Shown here piece after piece: positions 5,900-7,540 of a DNA stretch of 7,540 nt. Within the stretch, counting starts at the first letter, position 1; every line of letters begins with the position of its first letter. This DNA is from an uncultured beta proteobacterium (GTDB lineage Bacteria; Pseudomonadota; Gammaproteobacteria; Burkholderiales; Burkholderiaceae_C), in the NCBI GenBank assembly GCA_903886165.1, contig CAISLL010000250.1, positions 1 through 7,540 on the forward strand. Reading direction: 5' to 3'. The notes beneath the pieces were generated by a model. That model ran no database searches. It saw only the letters and a program-made list of their open reading frames with translations, and was not told the origin of the DNA. The translations under genes and the position numbers were made by a program.

Positions 5900-6658
5900 T
5901 CAGGCAGGGTTGTCGATGTCGATGAATTCATGCGGCAGACCCATTTGTGCAGCCACAAGTGCCGCCACCGCTGGCGCACCATAACGCTCACTGGCATGGT
6001 GGCCACAAGCCAGGTAGGCCACGCCTGATTCGCGCGCAATGTGCGCTTGTGGCTCGGACATCTCACCTGTGATGAAGGCTTGCGCCCCGGCGGCAATCGC
6101 GGCCTCAAAATAGCTTTGTGCGCCACCCGTGCACCACGCCACATTTTTGATAGCTTCAAACCCATTATAAACAACGGCTACAGGCCTCTTTAATACATTA
6201 GATATATGGTCTGACAGCTGCTGGGCTGAGCCAAACGCCAGCCCGTCAGGGCGAGCACCCAGGCAACCCAGGTCCTGCTCGCCAAAACGTGACAACACCC
6301 GCAAACCCAGTTTCAGGCCAAGTTGTGCGTTGTTCCCCAATTCGGGGTGCGCGTCCAGCGGCAAGTGGTAGGCAAACAGGTTGATGTCATGCGCCAGCAA
6401 CAGGCGCAGGCGCTGCTTCATCCAGCCAGTGACACGGCCATCCTGGCCACGCCAGAACAGGCCATGATGCACAAAAATGGCATCTGCCCCGGCATCGATG
6501 GCCGCCTCGATCAAGGCACGGCTGGCTGTGACGCCCGAGACGATCTTGCTGATGCTGGCGCGCCCTTCCACCTGCAGGCCGTTCGGGCCGTAGTCGCGAA
6601 AACGCTCGGGTTGCAGCAAGCTGTCAAACGCTGCCAGCAGTTCAGATCGGTCGGTCAT
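5900..6658 (-). CDS. Nif3-like dinuclear metal centre protein (YbgI/DUF34 family)
   Basis: Members of this widespread family form hexameric toroids with a two-metal site in each subunit. Their reaction is not firmly settled, and a GTP cyclohydrolase I type 2 label seen in databases is doubtful. The 252-residue product matches the family length. Visible metal ligands are the His-His pair at 64-65 (FVHHGLFW), Asp102 (HLPLDAH), and His220 with Glu224 (GHHASERYG). YGPNGLQVEG at 23-32 and CTGGAQSYFEAAI from 176 are also typical. I chose the ATG at 6658, with GAAGG 7 nt upstream; a TTG at 6700 would add unrelated residues. The gene lies 82 nt after the cysteine-rich gene and one base before pdxA. 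Codons 151-173 are unusually AT-rich. Confidence 0.93.
   Translation of the reverse strand: MTDRSELLAAFDSLLQPERFRDYGPNGLQVEGRASISKIVSGVTASRALIEAAIDAGADAIFVHHGLFWRGQDGRVTGWMKQRLRLLLAHDINLFAYHLPLDAHPELGNNAQLGLKLGLRVLSRFGEQDLGCLGARPDGLAFGSAQQLSDHISNVLKRPVAVVYNGFEAIKNVAWCTGGAQSYFEAAIAAGAQAFITGEMSEPQAHIARESGVAYLACGHHASERYGAPAVAALVAAQMGLPHEFIDIDNPA
6141..6208. repeat. Possible degenerate dispersed repeat inside nif3
   Basis: This stretch is about one third G+C by my count, in a gene that is otherwise clearly GC-rich. Its plus-strand reading contains TTTTTGATAGCT at about 6144-6155 and CGGCTACAGGCCT at about 6175-6187. These resemble, from memory, the ends of a short intergenic repeat common in Comamonadaceae genomes. 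It is in frame and encodes nif3 residues 151-173 between two conserved parts of the protein. The identification as a repeat is an inference without a search. Confidence 0.3.
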
Positions 6659-6740
6659 CCAGATGCCTTCAGTTGGAGTGGGTCGATGATAAAGGTGCAA
6701 GCCACATCAACGTGTTGCATTTTGTGACCTGGCCATGTGG

Positions 6741-7085
6741 TTAAGGGGCAGTTGCATCGCAGTCACAGCCTACCCCCGCGGCCACCCAGCGCCGGCCGAA
6801 GCGCGCCAGCAACCAGACCAGCGGCGGCAGCGCAAAGTGAACGACGCCAGGCAAGCGCTGGCGCAGCACCGCTGGCGCCTCAGTGAGGGCGCCGCAGCGG
6901 TATTGGCAAGCCGATGGATGCCAGCGCAAGGCGCTGCAGGCACCGCTGCGCCGCCCCGACAACAACATGCCCAGGGGACAAGGCTCCATCAAACAACACA
7001 CGCCGCAACCATTACAGGGTGCACCGACCGGCGGCTTGCCGGGGGCCTCGTGCTCAACATGAATGTCAATTGTGAATTCGGGCAT
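6741..7085 (-). CDS. Small cysteine-rich protein, possible metal or Fe-S binding
   Basis: The predicted protein has 114 residues and I cannot name a function. Residues 24-31 read CNGCGVCC, followed by EPCPLG at 34-39, Cys50, Cys60 and YRCG at 62-65. That makes eight cysteines within about 41 residues, plus CDC near the C-terminus (107-109). The CxxCGxCC pattern recalls YkgJ-type zinc or iron-sulfur cluster-binding proteins, and I recall similar unannotated proteins in Burkholderiales. A moderately hydrophobic segment at about 80-95 (VVHFALPPLVWLLARF) could be a buried helix or peripheral membrane anchor. The ATG at 7085 has no good Shine-Dalgarno box at normal spacing. A weak promoter (TTGCCT-16-TAAATT) would give a leader of only about 16 nt. 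The gene precedes nif3 on the same strand and may share its transcript. Confidence 0.75.
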   Translation of the reverse strand: MPEFTIDIHVEHEAPGKPPVGAPCNGCGVCCLMEPCPLGMLLSGRRSGACSALRWHPSACQYRCGALTEAPAVLRQRLPGVVHFALPPLVWLLARFGRRWVAAGVGCDCDATAP

Positions 7086-7107
7086 TGACTTTTGACCAGC
7101 GACCTAC

Positions 7108-7135
7108 AATTTAATCTTCTGTGCTCATCAGGCAA
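7108..7135 (-). promoter_or_regulatory. Weak candidate promoter for the cysteine-rich gene
   Basis: On the minus strand TTGCCT (7130-7135) and TAAATT (7108-7113) are spaced by 16 nt, each matching four of six consensus bases. The start would fall near 7101, giving a leader of about 16 nt. The -35 hexamer overlaps the inner edge of the left arm of the inverted repeat at 7122-7178. The match is weak and could be chance. Confidence 0.25.
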
Positions 7136-7178
7136 CCAGAGGGCGCCACGGGCGTTATCACTTGCAGCCTGATGAGCA
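7122..7178. repeat. Perfect 12-bp inverted repeat in a divergent spacer
   Basis: TGCTCATCAGGC at 7122-7133 is the exact reverse complement of GCCTGATGAGCA at 7167-7178. The 33-nt loop contains a small nested stem, CGCC (7144-7147) with GGCG (7151-7154). The repeat lies between the divergent cysteine-rich gene and protease gene, ending 64 nt before the protease ATG. No T tract follows on either strand, so it is not a standard terminator. A leader RNA structure, paired binding sites for a regulator, or a tiny mobile-element remnant are all possible. I see no target-site duplication. Confidence 0.8.
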
Positions 7179-7242
7179 GTCTTGTCACAAGCTTCGAGTT
7201 GGCTTCTTTCATCTCCCACAGGGCCAGTATTTGGTATTGTCC

Positions 7243-7540
7243 ATGAAACGTTTTTGGTTGTTGTTTTCCCAATCTGTCACGGTGCTGCTGGCGGCTTATT
7301 TTGTTGTTGGCACACTCAAACCGGGCTGGCTGGACATGCGCGGCGGGAGGTCCGGCACCGTGGCTGTGCTGGAGGTGCCAGCAAACACAACCACAGCCAA
7401 CGCCATTCCGCCAGGCAGCTTCCGACTTGCAGCGCAAAAATCATCGCTCGCCGTGGTCAGCATCAACACCAGTAAAAACGCCCGCAAAGACGCACCCAAC
7501 AGCGACCCCTGGTTCCGTTTCTTTTTCGGTGACCAGCAAA
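7243..7540 (+). CDS. DegS/AlgW-like periplasmic serine protease, N-terminal part
   Basis: Only the first 99 codons are in the window; the gene runs off the right edge. A short basic N-terminus (MKRFWLLFSQ) leads into one membrane segment at about 6-24 (LLFSQSVTVLLAAYFVVGTL), which would anchor the protein in the inner membrane with the protease in the periplasm. The SSLAVVSINTSK segment at about 68-79 and the DPWFRFFFGDQ segment at about 88-98 match the start of the trypsin-like domain in Deg/HtrA proteases. The catalytic triad and PDZ domain would lie beyond the window and cannot be checked. An anchored Deg protease of this kind fits DegS/AlgW, which in other bacteria starts envelope-stress signalling. 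The ATG lacks a Shine-Dalgarno box at normal spacing; AGGG at 7220-7223 would better serve an in-frame TTG at 7231. Confidence 0.88.
   Translation, partial: MKRFWLLFSQSVTVLLAAYFVVGTLKPGWLDMRGGRSGTVAVLEVPANTTTANAIPPGSFRLAAQKSSLAVVSINTSKNARKDAPNSDPWFRFFFGDQQ

Noticed and set aside
6162..6170. A TATAAT-like box inside nif3 as an internal pdxA promoter
   Set aside because: No acceptable -35 lies at 16-19 nt on the minus strand, and the AT-rich patch makes such a match likely by chance.
5899..6174. An N-terminal extension of pdxA by up to 92 codons
   Set aside because: It overlaps nif3 in another frame, the added residues do not resemble PdxA, and the family start fits the ATG at 5898.
1..7540. 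CRISPR array, toxin-antitoxin pair, defence system or prophage genes
   Set aside because: No regularly spaced direct repeats and no proteins of these types are visible. The genes are ordinary housekeeping genes apart from one unnamed small protein.

Overview
The window looks like core chromosome of a betaproteobacterium, most likely Burkholderiales and close to Comamonadaceae (Rhodoferax/Polaromonas type). This rests on the petABC-sspA-sspB gene order, the beta/gamma-type cytochrome b, the cysteine-rich small protein and the style of the proteins. It is an inference from recognised proteins, not a database result. I see no CRISPR array, insertion sequence, phage or toxin-antitoxin genes, and no convincing undescribed multi-gene system.

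Layout. Positions 1-195 hold a tRNA-Thr(UGU) gene on the minus strand with a strong intrinsic terminator after it. Positions 196-4158 hold a minus-strand block transcribed right to left: petA (Rieske protein), petB (cytochrome b), petC (cytochrome c1), then sspA and sspB. The first three encode the complete cytochrome bc1 complex, which oxidises quinol and reduces cytochrome c. SspA is a GST-fold RNA-polymerase-associated stress protein. SspB delivers ssrA-tagged proteins to ClpXP. The 106-nt petC-sspA spacer carries two hairpins, one of them terminator-like and almost touching the sspA ribosome binding site.

The 174-nt spacer at 4159-4332 is divergent, with a plausible promoter for petABC on one strand and one for mscL on the other. 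mscL (mechanosensitive channel) converges on pdxA. A minus-strand group follows: a small cysteine-rich protein, a Nif3-family dinuclear-metal protein, and pdxA (vitamin B6 synthesis). The nif3 stop and the pdxA start are separated by one base. At the right edge a DegS/AlgW-like serine protease begins on the plus strand and is cut by the window end. It diverges from the cysteine-rich gene across a 157-nt spacer with a perfect 12-bp inverted repeat.

The items most worth checking are the hairpins ahead of sspA, the inverted repeat ahead of the protease gene, an AT-rich patch inside nif3 that resembles a dispersed repeat, the cysteine-rich protein, and motif variants in the bc1 subunits (PVWY, b6-like haem-ligand spacing, a Lys-Arg Tat signal).
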